DNA of 64,000 nt, from assembly GCA_021555075.1 (NCBI GenBank), contig JAKGBX010000001.1:1116001-1180000 (forward strand). Reading direction: 5' to 3'. Each line of letters opens with the position of its first letter. Position 1 is the first letter of the stretch. Below are positions 7,927-17,925 of this stretch, in pieces. The stretch is from Rhodobacteraceae bacterium LMO-JJ12. Lineage in GTDB: Bacteria > Pseudomonadota > Alphaproteobacteria > Rhodobacterales > Rhodobacteraceae. The translations under genes were made by a program, and so were the position numbers. A model generated the notes under the pieces. The model did not search any database. It was not told the DNA's origin and saw nothing but the letters and a program-made list of their open reading frames with translations.

Positions 7927-10900
7927 ATGACCGCTAATGGATTATCCCGCTTTACCCGTTCGCTGAAATTTTCACCGGAGGTCGGAACCTTGGTAGGGCT
8001 GGTCGCGGAGGCGGATTTGAGCGCGGCGCAGCGGGCGCAGATTTCGACCCGCGCGGAGGACCTAGTTCGGCGCATCCGCAGCGGCGACAAGCCCTCGCTA
8101 ATGGAGCATTTCCTGGCCGAATATGGCCTGTCGACCCGCGAGGGCGTGGCACTGATGTGTCTTGCCGAGGCGATGCTCCGGGTGCCGGACGCAGAGACCA
8201 TGGACGCATTGATTGAGGACAAGGTGGCACCGTCGGACTGGGGCAAGCACCTGGGCGAGGCTTCTTCGCCACTGGTCAATGCATCGACTTGGGCGTTGAT
8301 GCTGACCGGGCGCGTTCTAGACGACGAAAAGCCGGGTCTGGCCGGGGTGTTGCGCGGCGCAATGAAGCGATTGGGCGAACCAGTGATCCGTATTGCGGTG
8401 AGCCAGGCGATGAAGCAGATGGGCCAGCAATTCGTTCTTGGCCAGAGCATCGGCGCGGCGATGGAACGGGCGAACAAGCGAGAAGCTGAAGGCTATACCT
8501 ACAGCTATGACATGCTGGGCGAGGCGGCGATGACACGGGCCGACGCCAAGCGTTATGCATTTGCTTATGCTCGGGCGATTGAGCGGATCGCGAAGGCCTG
8601 CACCAAGGGCTCGGTCGAGACCAATCCGGGGATCTCGATCAAGCTGTCGGCGCTGCATCCGCGCTATGAGGTGTCGCAGGAAGTGAGGGTTATGTCCGAA
8701 CTGGTGCCGGTGGTGCGCGATCTGGCGCGCGCAGCGAAGGCGGCGAACATGGGATTCAACGTGGATGCTGAGGAGCAGGACCGACTGGTGCTGTCTCTGA
8801 AGGTGATCGAGGCAGTGCTAAGCGATCCGGAATTGGCCGGTTGGGACGGGTTCGGCGTGGTCGTGCAGGCCTATGGCAAACGTGCGGGGGCAGTGATTGA
8901 CTGGCTCTATGAGATGGCGGATCGTCTGGATCGCAAGATCATGGTGCGGCTGGTGAAGGGGGCCTATTGGGACACCGAGATGAAGTTGGCACAGGTCGAG
9001 GGGCTCGCCGATTTTCCGCTGTTCACCAGCAAACAGGCGACAGATGTGAGCTATATCGCCAATGCGCGGAAATTGTTGAACTATTCGAGCCGGATTTACC
9101 CGCAGTTCGCCACCCACAATGCCCATACGGTGGCGGCAGTTTTGGAAATGGCTGGAGGTCGGCCATTTGAGTTCCAGCGGCTCCACGGGATGGGCGAGCG
9201 GCTGCATGATATTGTGTTGAAGGACACGAAGGGGCGCTGTCGGATCTATGCGCCAGTTGGGGCACATCGCGATCTTCTGGCCTATCTGGTTCGGCGATTG
9301 CTGGAGAACGGGGCGAATTCCTCATTCGTACATCAGATCGTCGATGAGGAGGTTGATCCGGTCGAGATCGCCGCCGATCCCTTCGATGGCGTGGAGAGGG
9401 CCAAGGCGCCGGAGGGGCTGCGCTGTCCGGCAGAGATTTTTGGCGGGGGCCGACTGAATTCGCGTGGATTTGACTTGAGCGATGAGGAAACGTTGATCGA
9501 AATAGGAGCGGCGCGGCAAGTGGCGCTGCCCGAGGCGGGGCCGCTGACGGTGTGCAATGCGTCAGGGCCCGATCGCGCGGTTTTCAATCCGGCGACGGGT
9601 GAAGAGATCGGGCGAGTACGCGAAGCAGATTCGGCAACCGTGTCGCGGGCGCTGAAGGATGCGGAATTGTGGGATTTGCCCGCCGGGAAGCGAGCTGAGG
9701 TGCTGCGCCGGGCTGCAGATCTTTATGAGGAAAATTATGGTGTGATTTTTGCAGCGCTGGCGAAGGAGGCGGGGAAATTCTTGCCCGACGCGGTGGGTGA
9801 ATTGCGTGAGGCTGTGGATTTCTTGCGCTATTACGCGGGCGAGGCGGAATGCGTGAAACATGAGGCGCGGGGCGTGATCGTGGCGATCAGCCCATGGAAC
9901 TTTCCATTGGCGATCTTCACCGGACAGATCAGCGCGGCGCTGGCTGCGGGTAATGCGGTGCTCTCGAAACCGGCGGAACAGACGCCGATCATTTCGGCCA
10001 TAGCGGTGCGTTTGCTGCACGAGGCCGGTGTGCCGAAAGCGGCGCTGCAATTGCTGCCAGGTGACGGCGCAACGGTGGGTGCGGCGCTGACTTCGGCGCC
10101 CGAGGTGGCCGGTGTGGTGTTTACCGGATCGACCGAAACCGCACAGATCGTGCGCCGGTCGATGGCTGAACATATGGCGCCGGGCACGCCGTTGATCGCG
10201 GAAACCGGGGGCTTGAACGCGATGATTGTAGACAGCACGGCGCTGCCCGAGCAGGCGGTGCGCGATATCGTGGCTTCGGCATTTCAATCGGCAGGGCAGC
10301 GATGTTCGGCGCTGCGTTGTCTTTACGTGCAAAAGGACATCGCGCCGCACTTGATCGAGATGATCAAAGGCGCGATGGACGTGCTTGTCGTTGGCGATCC
10401 ATGGCAATTGGATACCGATATCGGCCCGGTGATCGACGCCGAAGCGCAGGAAAGCATTGCAAACCATGTGGCCGTGGCTGCGCGCGAAGGCCGGGTGCTG
10501 CACCAATTGACGGCACCGGATAGTGGCCATTTCATTGCCCCGGTGATGATCAAGGTGGCAAGTATTGATGCGATGGCGCGCGAGATATTTGGCCCGGTGC
10601 TACATGTGGCGACGTTCGAGGCCGAGGACCTGGAACAGGTGATCGCGGAGGTGAATGCCAAAGGCTATGGGCTGACTTTCGGGCTGCACACACGCATTGA
10701 CGGGCGCGTGCAGGAAGTGGCCGACGCGCTGAAGGTGGGCAACCTTTATGTCAACCGCAATCAGATCGGCGCGGTGGTGGGTAGCCAGCCTTTTGGCGGC
10801 GATGGGCTGTCGGGGACTGGTCCGAAGGCTGGCGGACCGCTCTATCTGCCGCGCTTTGCCATAGGGGCCAAGGGCGGCAATGCGGGCACATGGGCGCGCG

Positions 10901-11334
10901 AGGCCGATCTGCCGGGGCTGATCGCGCGTATTGCGCGGGCTGAAGAGGACCGGTTGATTTCGCGCGTGGAGTTGCCGGGGCCGACCGGCGAAGCCAACAC
11001 GCTGAGTCTGATGGCGCGCGGTGCGATCCTGTGTATGGGGCCTGGGGCAGGCGCGATGGCCGAGCAGATCGCGCAGGTCGAAAGCTTAGGAGGTGTTGCT
11101 GTCGGCAGCGAGGGCGCGGTTGCGCCCGAGGTTCTGGAAACGCTGGCGGGGATTCACGGCGTTGTCTGGTGGGGGAATGATGCGCGCGCCTACGAGCAGG
11201 CGCTGGCGGCACGCTCGGGGCCGATCGTGCAGCAGATTACCGGGGCGGTGACGCTCAACGACGTGGCGCATGAGCGGCATCTATGTGTCGATACCACCGC
11301 GGCGGGAGGCAATGCTGCGCTGCTGGCGGGTTGA
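7927..11334 (+). CDS. putA: Bifunctional proline dehydrogenase / L-glutamate-gamma-semialdehyde dehydrogenase
   Basis: About 1135 residues from the ATG at 7927, which has GGAG six bases upstream; starts further upstream lack a ribosome site. The order is a helical arm domain, an FAD-binding PRODH barrel (VKGAYWDTE segment, about residues 340-348), then an aldehyde dehydrogenase domain with ISPWNFPLAIF, GSTETAQIV and the catalytic cysteine C793 in GQRCSALR. A C-terminal extension of about 130 residues follows. There is no N-terminal ribbon-helix-helix, so it is not a self-regulating repressor. It oxidises proline to glutamate at the membrane, passing electrons to ubiquinone and NAD. Confidence 0.95.
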   Translation: MTANGLSRFTRSLKFSPEVGTLVGLVAEADLSAAQRAQISTRAEDLVRRIRSGDKPSLMEHFLAEYGLSTREGVALMCLAEAMLRVPDAETMDALIEDKVAPSDWGKHLGEASSPLVNASTWALMLTGRVLDDEKPGLAGVLRGAMKRLGEPVIRIAVSQAMKQMGQQFVLGQSIGAAMERANKREAEGYTYSYDMLGEAAMTRADAKRYAFAYARAIERIAKACTKGSVETNPGISIKLSALHPRYEVSQEVRVMSELVPVVRDLARAAKAANMGFNVDAEEQDRLVLSLKVIEAVLSDPELAGWDGFGVVVQAYGKRAGAVIDWLYEMADRLDRKIMVRLVKGAYWDTEMKLAQVEGLADFPLFTSKQATDVSYIANARKLLNYSSRIYPQFATHNAHTVAAVLEMAGGRPFEFQRLHGMGERLHDIVLKDTKGRCRIYAPVGAHRDLLAYLVRRLLENGANSSFVHQIVDEEVDPVEIAADPFDGVERAKAPEGLRCPAEIFGGGRLNSRGFDLSDEETLIEIGAARQVALPEAGPLTVCNASGPDRAVFNPATGEEIGRVREADSATVSRALKDAELWDLPAGKRAEVLRRAADLYEENYGVIFAALAKEAGKFLPDAVGELREAVDFLRYYAGEAECVKHEARGVIVAISPWNFPLAIFTGQISAALAAGNAVLSKPAEQTPIISAIAVRLLHEAGVPKAALQLLPGDGATVGAALTSAPEVAGVVFTGSTETAQIVRRSMAEHMAPGTPLIAETGGLNAMIVDSTALPEQAVRDIVASAFQSAGQRCSALRCLYVQKDIAPHLIEMIKGAMDVLVVGDPWQLDTDIGPVIDAEAQESIANHVAVAAREGRVLHQLTAPDSGHFIAPVMIKVASIDAMAREIFGPVLHVATFEAEDLEQVIAEVNAKGYGLTFGLHTRIDGRVQEVADALKVGNLYVNRNQIGAVVGSQPFGGDGLSGTGPKAGGPLYLPRFAIGAKGGNAGTWAREADLPGLIARIARAEEDRLISRVELPGPTGEANTLSLMARGAILCMGPGAGAMAEQIAQVESLGGVAVGSEGAVAPEVLETLAGIHGVVWWGNDARAYEQALAARSGPIVQQITGAVTLNDVAHERHLCVDTTAAGGNAALLAG

Positions 11335-11471
11335 GGGCAACGCCAAGCTTAGGCACAGTTAGGTGCAATCGCAGGGGGCGCTTTTTCTGCGAAGAAATGC
11401 GTGAATTCGTGCGAAAAGGGTATGATGTTGACGCCGGGACCGGGAGGTGGCGGATGTGAAGAGGAGATCTC

Positions 11472-12401
11472 ATGACGGATATCACCCTTTTGGGCGTACC
11501 GATGGAAGAGGGCACTGGGCGGCGAGGCTGTGCCATGGGACCAGCGGCCTATCGCGCCGCCGGGATTGTGGAGGAGTTGCGCGCGCTGGGCCATGATGTG
11601 CGCGACCTCGGTGATGCGATGCGCGAAGATGTGGACCCACTCGAGACGCCGCATGAGCGGCTAGTCAAGCTCGAAGAGGTGGCGGGATGGGCGCGCAGCC
11701 TGCATGACCATGCCTTCGGGCTGGCCAAGAGCAAGACGCTACCGATCTATCTCGGCGGCGATCATGCGCTGTCGCTGGGTACGGTGAGCGGGCACGTGGC
11801 AGCCGCTGCCGAGCTCGGGCGCAAGCAATTCGTGCTGTGGCTTGACGCGCATGCAGATTTCAACACGCTGGAAAGCTCGCCCAGCGGCAACCTGCACGGA
11901 ACGCCGCTGGCTTTTGCCTGTGGACTCGACGGGTTCGAGCCGATTTTGGGACGGGCCGTACCGGCCGTGTTGTCGCCAGAGAACCTGTGCATTCTCGGGC
12001 TGCGTTCAGTCGATGGGGTGGAGCGCGACCTGTTGCTCGCCTCGGGTGCCACGGCGCATGATATGCGCGCGATTGATGAGCAGGGGATTGCGCCGTTGTT
12101 GCAGGGTTTTTTGGAGCGCGTGGCGGCAGAGAATGGGCTTTTGCATGTCAGCCTCGATGTGGACTTTATCGAGCCCGATATCGCGCCCGCCGTGGGCACA
12201 ACGGTGCCGGGCGGCGCGACGTTTCGCGAGGCGCATTATGTGATGGAGCTTTTGCATGATAGCGGGCTGGTCAGTTCACTGGATCTTGTGGAATTGAACC
12301 CGTTTCTGGATGAACGCGGACGCACGGCGCGGTTGATGGTCGAGTTGACCGCCAGCCTGTTTGGGCGTCGCGTGCTGGATCGTAAGACCCGTAGCTATTA
12401 A
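11472..12401 (+). CDS. rocF: Arginase
   Basis: 309 residues of the ureohydrolase fold, with the manganese-binding motifs GGDHAL (about 97-102), DAHADFN (about 126-132) and SLDVDFIEPD (about 229-238). It hydrolyses arginine to ornithine and urea. It lies 137 bases after putA and 14 bases before the ornithine cyclodeaminase gene on the same strand. Agmatinase is a relative, but the neighbouring ornithine-consuming enzyme favours arginase. AAGAGGAG upstream of the ATG provides the ribosome site. Confidence 0.93.
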   Translation: MTDITLLGVPMEEGTGRRGCAMGPAAYRAAGIVEELRALGHDVRDLGDAMREDVDPLETPHERLVKLEEVAGWARSLHDHAFGLAKSKTLPIYLGGDHALSLGTVSGHVAAAAELGRKQFVLWLDAHADFNTLESSPSGNLHGTPLAFACGLDGFEPILGRAVPAVLSPENLCILGLRSVDGVERDLLLASGATAHDMRAIDEQGIAPLLQGFLERVAAENGLLHVSLDVDFIEPDIAPAVGTTVPGGATFREAHYVMELLHDSGLVSSLDLVELNPFLDERGRTARLMVELTASLFGRRVLDRKTRSY

Positions 12402-12415
12402 AAAGGGGGCTGATC

Positions 12416-13462
12416 ATGCCTTTGAAACCTTCTGAGCTTGCCTATGTCCCGTTTGTTTCGGTCGAAAATATGATGGGGTTGGTACATCATATCGGTATCG
12501 AAAAAGTGCTGTGCGAATTGGCTCAAGAGATTGAGGTGGATTTCAAGCGGTGGGAGTTGTTTGACAAGACGCCGCGCGTGGCGAGTCATTCTGATGTCGG
12601 CGTGATTGAGTTGATGCCGACCTCGGATGGCGAGATGTATGGGTTCAAATACGTCAATGGCCACCCCAAGAATATGCGTGAAGGGTTGCAGACCGTGACT
12701 GCCTTTGGCCTGCTGGCGGATGTGGATACGGGGTATCCAAAGTTGCTGAGCGAGATGACGTTGCTGACCGCGCTGCGCACCGCAGCGACTTCGGCCATGG
12801 CGGCGAAACATCTGGCACCGAAGGGGGCCAAGACCATGGCGATGATCGGCAATGGCGCGCAGGCTGAGTTTCAGTGCCTTGCCTTCAAGGCGATCTGCGG
12901 GATCGAAAATGTGCGGCTTTTCGATGTGGAACCGGCGGCGACGGCGAAATGTGCGGCGAACCTGAAGGGGCGCTGCTTGAAAGTTGTGCCATGTCAGAGC
13001 GGGGAAGCAGCGATGGAGGGGGCGGAGATCATCACGACCTGCACCGCCGACAAGCAATATGCCACGATCCTTACCGACAACATGGTGGGCAGCGGGGTGC
13101 ATATCAACGCGATTGGCGGGGATTGTCCGGGCAAGACCGAGTTGCACCGCGATATCTTGCTACGCTCGGACATTTTCGTGGAGTATCCGCCACAGACACG
13201 GATCGAGGGCGAGATTCAGCAACTCGATGCGGATCACGCCGTGACAGAACTTTGGCAGGTGATCACGGGTAAGGCGGAGGGGCGCCGCAATGCGCGTCAG
13301 ATTACGCTGTTTGACTCGGTCGGCTTCGCGATCGAAGATTTTTCGGCACTACGCTATGTGCTGAAGGCGATTCAGGGGACGGATTTCTATACCGACCTAG
13401 ATATGATTGCCGATCCGGACGATCCGCGCGATCTATTCGGAATGTTGCAACGCGCGGGTTAG
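12416..13462 (+). CDS. ocd: Ornithine cyclodeaminase
   Basis: 348 residues of the ornithine cyclodeaminase / mu-crystallin family, with the NAD-binding segment MAMIGNGAQAEFQ (about 141-153) and an IGGDCPGKTELH segment (about 231-242) carrying the catalytic Asp. It converts ornithine directly to proline and ammonia. With the arginase 14 bases upstream and PutA before that, the row encodes arginine to ornithine to proline to glutamate. The ribosome site is AAAGGGGG before the ATG. Confidence 0.93.
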   Translation: MPLKPSELAYVPFVSVENMMGLVHHIGIEKVLCELAQEIEVDFKRWELFDKTPRVASHSDVGVIELMPTSDGEMYGFKYVNGHPKNMREGLQTVTAFGLLADVDTGYPKLLSEMTLLTALRTAATSAMAAKHLAPKGAKTMAMIGNGAQAEFQCLAFKAICGIENVRLFDVEPAATAKCAANLKGRCLKVVPCQSGEAAMEGAEIITTCTADKQYATILTDNMVGSGVHINAIGGDCPGKTELHRDILLRSDIFVEYPPQTRIEGEIQQLDADHAVTELWQVITGKAEGRRNARQITLFDSVGFAIEDFSALRYVLKAIQGTDFYTDLDMIADPDDPRDLFGMLQRAG

Positions 13463-13754
13463 CACAGGCAAGTCGGCATGGAGCGTTGTGATTTGGTTTG
13501 AGCGAACGAGGTCGCAAGCAATTGCGGATGAACGACGTGCCGCCAAGTGAAGTCAAGAAGAACGCTCCGGCACTAGTTAGTAGATAGCTCGAAAATCATT
13601 TTTGGATCAATCTCTTGTAAAGTGAAGCTGATGCGTCACAGGGGCAAGATTTTTGCAACACTTTTGGACCTCGCAAACAGAACTGCTTGGCCCAGCGAAT
13701 CACCCTTGCTAACTTGACGGTAATAAGAAAAGACCAAAGGCAGGCATACAGGCT

Positions 13755-14819
13755 ATGGGAACGGGCTTTCGAGGCACGTTTGTCATCTCCTGGTCGCAAA
13801 CGGAAGTGGATGGTTTGAAGGCCGCCCCGGTGTTTGCACTGCGCGTCGGAGCTACATGGCTTTGGCGGGGGAACGCAGTGCGCGTGGACGGACCGGGTGA
13901 GTTGTTGCGACTGGAACGGGCAGACGGAGATGTGGAAATTCGCAAGCGGGCGGCACGTATGGTGCGCCGGTTGGTGGGTGCGGCGGTGCGCAACACGACT
14001 CGCTTGGACGAGGTCGAGAACGAGGCGGGGTTCAAAGACAACAGTTTCGTTGTGACCGACGGATCGCAAAGCTACACTGTCACGCTGATCGAAGTGGGGC
14101 TTGGGCAACCGCCGCTCCTGATGTTCGTCGACGCGATTCCTCCTGAAGGGCGGGCGTTGTGGGTGGTGCATCAGCGTTATGAGGCGCCTGTGATCGACCC
14201 AAAGGGGCCGGATGCCGGCGGGGTGATCTGTTTTACTCCAGGCACGCGAATTGCTACGCCCGATGGTACGTGCCGGGTCGAGGAGTTGCACGAGGGCGAT
14301 TTCGTGCAGACCAAAGACAACGGCGCGCAGGAAATCCGCTGGATTGGCACGCGCCGTATGACAGGCGCGCGGCTATTCGCGATGCCGCGGCTGCGGCCAG
14401 TTCGGTTTCGCCCGGGTGCGCTCGGGGTCAAGCGCCCCGATCAGGAGCTGTTGGTGAGTCCCGAGCATCGCATGGTTGTAAAAGGACACGTGGCGCAAGC
14501 ACTGTTCAATACCGATGAAGTGCTGGTGCGTGCCAAGGATCTGATCAATGGGCGCAACGTAGTGGTTGATAGCCAGTTGCGAGAGGTCACATACGTGCAT
14601 CTTCTGTTGTCTACGCATCAGGTCGTTTGGGCAAACGGGGTAGAGACTGAGAGTTTTCATCCGTCAAATACAGCATTGGTTTCGCTGAATAAGGACGACC
14701 GAGCGCGTCTATTGCAGTCGTATCCGGAGTTTGAGACAAATCCGCAGACCTATGGTGCATATGCACGGCGCAACCTTTCGAATAGCGAGGCAGCGATCTT
14801 GATGCACGACGCGGCATGA
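13755..14819 (+). CDS. Hint (hedgehog/intein) domain protein
   Basis: 354 residues. After about 158 residues of unrecognised, largely beta-type sequence comes a Hint module opening with CFTPGTRIATPDG (C at about 159), followed by VEELHEGDFVQTKDNG and, later, VSPEHRMVVKG. About 60 residues follow the Hint core, and there is no evident C-terminal splice-junction Asn. It is therefore more like the bacterial Hint-domain proteins seen in Rhodobacterales than a splicing intein. Self-cleavage at the Cys is plausible but unproved. No signal peptide is visible. It is a single gene with a candidate TTGACG promoter box near 13716. Confidence 0.8.
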   Translation: MGTGFRGTFVISWSQTEVDGLKAAPVFALRVGATWLWRGNAVRVDGPGELLRLERADGDVEIRKRAARMVRRLVGAAVRNTTRLDEVENEAGFKDNSFVVTDGSQSYTVTLIEVGLGQPPLLMFVDAIPPEGRALWVVHQRYEAPVIDPKGPDAGGVICFTPGTRIATPDGTCRVEELHEGDFVQTKDNGAQEIRWIGTRRMTGARLFAMPRLRPVRFRPGALGVKRPDQELLVSPEHRMVVKGHVAQALFNTDEVLVRAKDLINGRNVVVDSQLREVTYVHLLLSTHQVVWANGVETESFHPSNTALVSLNKDDRARLLQSYPEFETNPQTYGAYARRNLSNSEAAILMHDAA

Positions 14820-15203
14820 GAAAGATCGAGTTCGTGCCTAAAGTCTGAACGGTCAAAAGCTACCCGGGGGCCACGCAGCAATGCTGTTCGGCGACTGATC
14901 CTTGTCCCAACACGTTTCTCATCCAATGGACAAACTCCGCTCCGCTTTGGTTTTCATTCCATGAACTGCATCTGCAAGCAGATATGGCAACGTGGGGAGG
15001 GTTCGGAGAAGGGGGGGGTGGTCAGAGCAAACTGAGGTTGGTTTGCGGTTGACTTGCGCGCGCGCTGGATTATAAGCGCGGCTTCATTGGTGTTGGTGGC
15101 CCTCGCAAGAGGATGCCTGTCGGGCTTCGGCCAAAGGACAACGCCCTTCACATGCCGAAATCCTCCGTCAGGGCGGTGAGGCGCATAAGGAAGGAGATCA
15201 GCC
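14820..15203. other. rpsD upstream region with long leader
   Basis: This 384-base gap holds no credible gene. Positions 14820-15045 show nothing recognisable beyond a run of nine G near 15011. The rpsD promoter follows at 15049-15076, leaving about 120 bases of leader before the GTG. The leader contains a small GGGCTTCGGCC-type hairpin near 15122-15133. Ribosomal protein S4 represses its own operon through mRNA structure in some bacteria; whether this leader does so cannot be told by eye. Confidence 0.5.
15049..15076 (+). promoter_or_regulatory. Sigma-70 type promoter of rpsD
   Basis: TTGACT (15049-15054) and TATAAG (15071-15076) are separated by 16 bases, close to the vegetative consensus and correctly placed upstream of rpsD. 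Confidence 0.65.
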
Positions 15204-15824
15204 GTGACCAAACGCACGTCTGCCAAGTATAAAATTGACCGCCGGATGGGTGAAAACATCTGGGGTCGCCCGAAATCCCCCGTCAACCGCCGTGAATATG
15301 GCCCTGGTCAGCATGGTCAGCGCCGCAAAGGTAAGATCAGCGATTTTGGCCTGCAGTTGCGCGCAAAGCAAAAGCTTAAAGGCTATTATGGCGATCTGAC
15401 TGAAAAACAATTCCGCCGCATCTATGGCGATGCCGAGCGTGTCAAAGGCGATACCGGTGAGAACTTGATTGGTCTGCTGGAGCGTCGGCTGGATGCTGTT
15501 GTCTACCGCGCCAAGTTCGTACCGACCGTGTTTGCTGCGCGTCAGTTCGTCAACCACGGCCACGTGACGGTTAATGGCAAGCGCGTGAACATCCCCTCGT
15601 ATCGTGTGAAAGAGGGTGACGTGATCGAAGTTCGCGAGAAATCCAAGCAAATGGCCGCGATTCTGGAAGCTACTCAACTGCCCGAGCGTGATGTGCCTGA
15701 TTACATCGAAGTTGATAACTCCAAATTGACCGCAAAATTCGTGCGCATGCCGCTGCTTGGCGATGTACCGTATCCGGTGATGATGGAACCCAACCTCGTC
15801 GTGGAATTCTACGCGAAGAACTAA
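15204..15824 (+). CDS. rpsD: 30S ribosomal protein S4
   Basis: 206 residues, normal length. It starts with GTG, preceded by AAGGAG at 15191-15196. N-terminal [12 protein letters not shown], the conserved segment [20 protein letters not shown], and an S4 RNA-binding domain (about 95-155, with [14 protein letters not shown] and [16 protein letters not shown]) identify it. It binds 16S rRNA early in small-subunit assembly. In this genome it stands alone, with its own promoter and a terminator just downstream. Confidence 0.97.
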   Translation: MTKRTSAKYKIDRRMGENIWGRPKSPVNRREYGPGQHGQRRKGKISDFGLQLRAKQKLKGYYGDLTEKQFRRIYGDAERVKGDTGENLIGLLERRLDAVVYRAKFVPTVFAARQFVNHGHVTVNGKRVNIPSYRVKEGDVIEVREKSKQMAAILEATQLPERDVPDYIEVDNSKLTAKFVRMPLLGDVPYPVMMEPNLVVEFYAKN

Positions 15825-15851
15825 GCTTCGCGATATGAAATCAAAAAAATG

Positions 15852-15881
15852 GCCGCGACGGGACACCGCCGCGGCTTTTTT
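15852..15881 (+). terminator. Rho-independent terminator after rpsD
   Basis: GCCGCG (15852-15857) pairs with CGCGGC (15870-15875) and is followed directly by six T. It starts 28 bases after the rpsD stop codon. Confidence 0.85.
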
Positions 15882-15925
15882 ATATGTTTTGCACTATGGG
15901 ATAGACCTCTGGCAGGGAGACGCCA

Positions 15926-17011
15926 ATGGACCAGATCACGCCGCAACCAGGCATTATGGAAATTGACCTTTATGTTGGCGGCAAGGCGAGCATAGCCGGG
16001 AAGACCAACGTGCTGAAACTAAGTTCGAATGAGAATCCGCTGGGCGCTCCAGGTTCAGCGTTGGCGGCGCTGACTGAGGCGGCGAGCGGTGTGCATCTCT
16101 ACCCTTCGACCGACCACGCCGAGTTGCGCCGCGCAATTGGCGACGTTCATGGGCTTGATCCGGATCGGATTATCTGTGGGGTCGGGTCGGATGAGGTCTT
16201 GCAATTCGTTGTGCAGGTGTTCAGCGGGCCGGGCGACGAAGTCATCTATACTCAGCACGGCTTTTCGATGTATCCGATTCTCGCACATATGGCCGGGGCA
16301 ACACCCGTGATGGTGCCCGAGCGCGAGCGGGTTGTAGATGTGGATGTGATCCTCAAAGCAGTGAACGAGCGCACTAGGGTGGTGTTTATTGCCAATCCAG
16401 GGAATCCAACCGGCACGATGGTGCCGGCGGGAGAATTGGAGCGGCTGGCCACCGCGTTGCCGAGGAATGTGATATTGGTGCTGGACGGCGCATACACCGA
16501 GTTTGCGGCAGGTTATGATGGCGGTGCGACGTTGGCCCAAAGCTGCCCCAACGTATTGATGACGAGGACATTTTCCAAGATTTACGGACTGGGTGGTCTA
16601 CGCGTTGGTTGGGGCTTTGGTGCCAAATCAATGATTGACGTGATGACGCGGATTCGCCAGCCATTCAATCTATCGGTGTTGCAGCTGGCCGCCGCTGAAG
16701 CGGCGGTGAGAGACCAGAATTGGGTGCGCCATTGTGCGGCTTTGAACGCCGAGCAACGGGTGCGGTTGACCGCAGCACTACGTCAGATGGGTATCGCCTG
16801 TGACGAAAGCTTCGGCAATTTCGTGCTGGCACGGTTTGGTAGTGAGGCGGCAGCGCTTGCAGCGGATGCCGTCTTGCAGGATTATGGCATAATCGTACGG
16901 CGGGTGGTTGGCTACGGCTTTGCCGATGGGTTGCGGATCACCGTGGGGGATGGTGCGCAAACTGGGCGTGTGATTGCGGCGCTCACCCGCTGGCGAGAGG
17001 ATGGAAAATGA
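15926..17011 (+). CDS. hisC: Histidinol-phosphate aminotransferase
   Basis: 361 residues, PLP aminotransferase class I/II. Visible motifs are LSSNENPLG near the N-terminus, ANPGNPTGT, LDGAYTEFA, and the PLP lysine in RTFSKIYGLGGLRVGWG (about residues 213-229). It transfers an amino group from glutamate to imidazole acetol phosphate in histidine synthesis. HisC enzymes often also act on aromatic keto acids, and the gene overlaps a prephenate dehydrogenase gene by 4 bases, so a role in tyrosine and phenylalanine synthesis is likely as well. Confidence 0.92.
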   Translation: MDQITPQPGIMEIDLYVGGKASIAGKTNVLKLSSNENPLGAPGSALAALTEAASGVHLYPSTDHAELRRAIGDVHGLDPDRIICGVGSDEVLQFVVQVFSGPGDEVIYTQHGFSMYPILAHMAGATPVMVPERERVVDVDVILKAVNERTRVVFIANPGNPTGTMVPAGELERLATALPRNVILVLDGAYTEFAAGYDGGATLAQSCPNVLMTRTFSKIYGLGGLRVGWGFGAKSMIDVMTRIRQPFNLSVLQLAAAEAAVRDQNWVRHCAALNAEQRVRLTAALRQMGIACDESFGNFVLARFGSEAAALAADAVLQDYGIIVRRVVGYGFADGLRITVGDGAQTGRVIAALTRWREDGK

Positions 17012-17925
17012 CGGTGCTCTACGAACGTGTGGCGCTGATTGGGCTGGGACTCATCGCGGGGTCGATGGCACTTGCTGCGAAGCGGGCGGGAGTGACGAGC
17101 GAGATCACCGGCTACGCACCCACAGAAAAAACACGCGATACGGCGCGGCGGATTGGGCTAGTTGACCGGGTCTGTGACAGTGTGGCAGAGGCGGTGAACG
17201 AAGCTGATCTGGTGGTTTTGTGCGTGCCGGTAGGAGTGATGGGGGCCGTGGCCGAAGAGATCGTGCCGCATCTGAAGGAGGGTGCAACGGTTTCGGATGT
17301 CGGGTCAGTTAAACAGGCAGTGTTTGAGGCGGTGGGACCGCTTTTGCCCGAAGGCGTGCATTTTGTCCCGGCCCACCCGATGGCAGGAACCGAGCATTCC
17401 GGGCCAGAGGCGGGATTTGCAGAATTGTTTGATAACCGTTGGTGTTTGATCGTTCCACAGGACGGTACAGAGGAAGCGGCGGTCACGCGGCTCACCGATT
17501 TTTGGCAGGCTTTGGGTGCCAACACCGAACGGATGGAGGTAGAGCATCATGATCTGGTCTGTGCCGTGGTGAGCCATATTCCGCACGCAATCGCATATAC
17601 AATGGTCGGCGTGGCTGATGATTTCCGTAGGGTGAGTGAGCAGGAAGTGATCAAATTCTCTGCTGCAGGCTTTCGTGATTTCACACGAATTGCGGCGTCT
17701 GACCCAACCATGTGGCGCGATGTTTTCTTGAACAACAAGCAGGCGACGCTGGAGATTCTGGGGCGGTTTACAGAAGAGCTATTTGCGTTGCAGCGAGCCA
17801 TTCGGATAGGCGATGGCGATCACCTTTTTGACTATTTCACCCGCACCCGCAACATTCGTCGCGGTATCATCGAAGCAGGTCAAGATACCGATGCGCCCGA
17901 TTTTGGTCGTGGGAAGCCGAAATGA
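17008..17925 (+). CDS. tyrA: Prephenate/arogenate dehydrogenase
   Basis: 305 residues. The N-terminal Rossmann domain carries ALIGLGLIAGSMALAAKRAG (GxGxxxGS), and the all-helical catalytic domain has HPMAGTEHSGP (about 126-136) and SHIPHAIAYTM (about 190-200), typical of TyrA. It oxidatively decarboxylates prephenate or arogenate towards tyrosine. Which of the two it prefers cannot be read off the sequence. It overlaps hisC upstream and the extensin gene downstream by 4 bases each, so all three are probably cotranscribed and coupled in translation. Confidence 0.92.
   Translation: MTVLYERVALIGLGLIAGSMALAAKRAGVTSEITGYAPTEKTRDTARRIGLVDRVCDSVAEAVNEADLVVLCVPVGVMGAVAEEIVPHLKEGATVSDVGSVKQAVFEAVGPLLPEGVHFVPAHPMAGTEHSGPEAGFAELFDNRWCLIVPQDGTEEAAVTRLTDFWQALGANTERMEVEHHDLVCAVVSHIPHAIAYTMVGVADDFRRVSEQEVIKFSAAGFRDFTRIAASDPTMWRDVFLNNKQATLEILGRFTEELFALQRAIRIGDGDHLFDYFTRTRNIRRGIIEAGQDTDAPDFGRGKPK

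Noticed and set aside
9562-10530. 322-codon minus-strand open frame inside putA
   Set aside because: Antisense to the aldehyde dehydrogenase domain; Arg/His-rich shadow.
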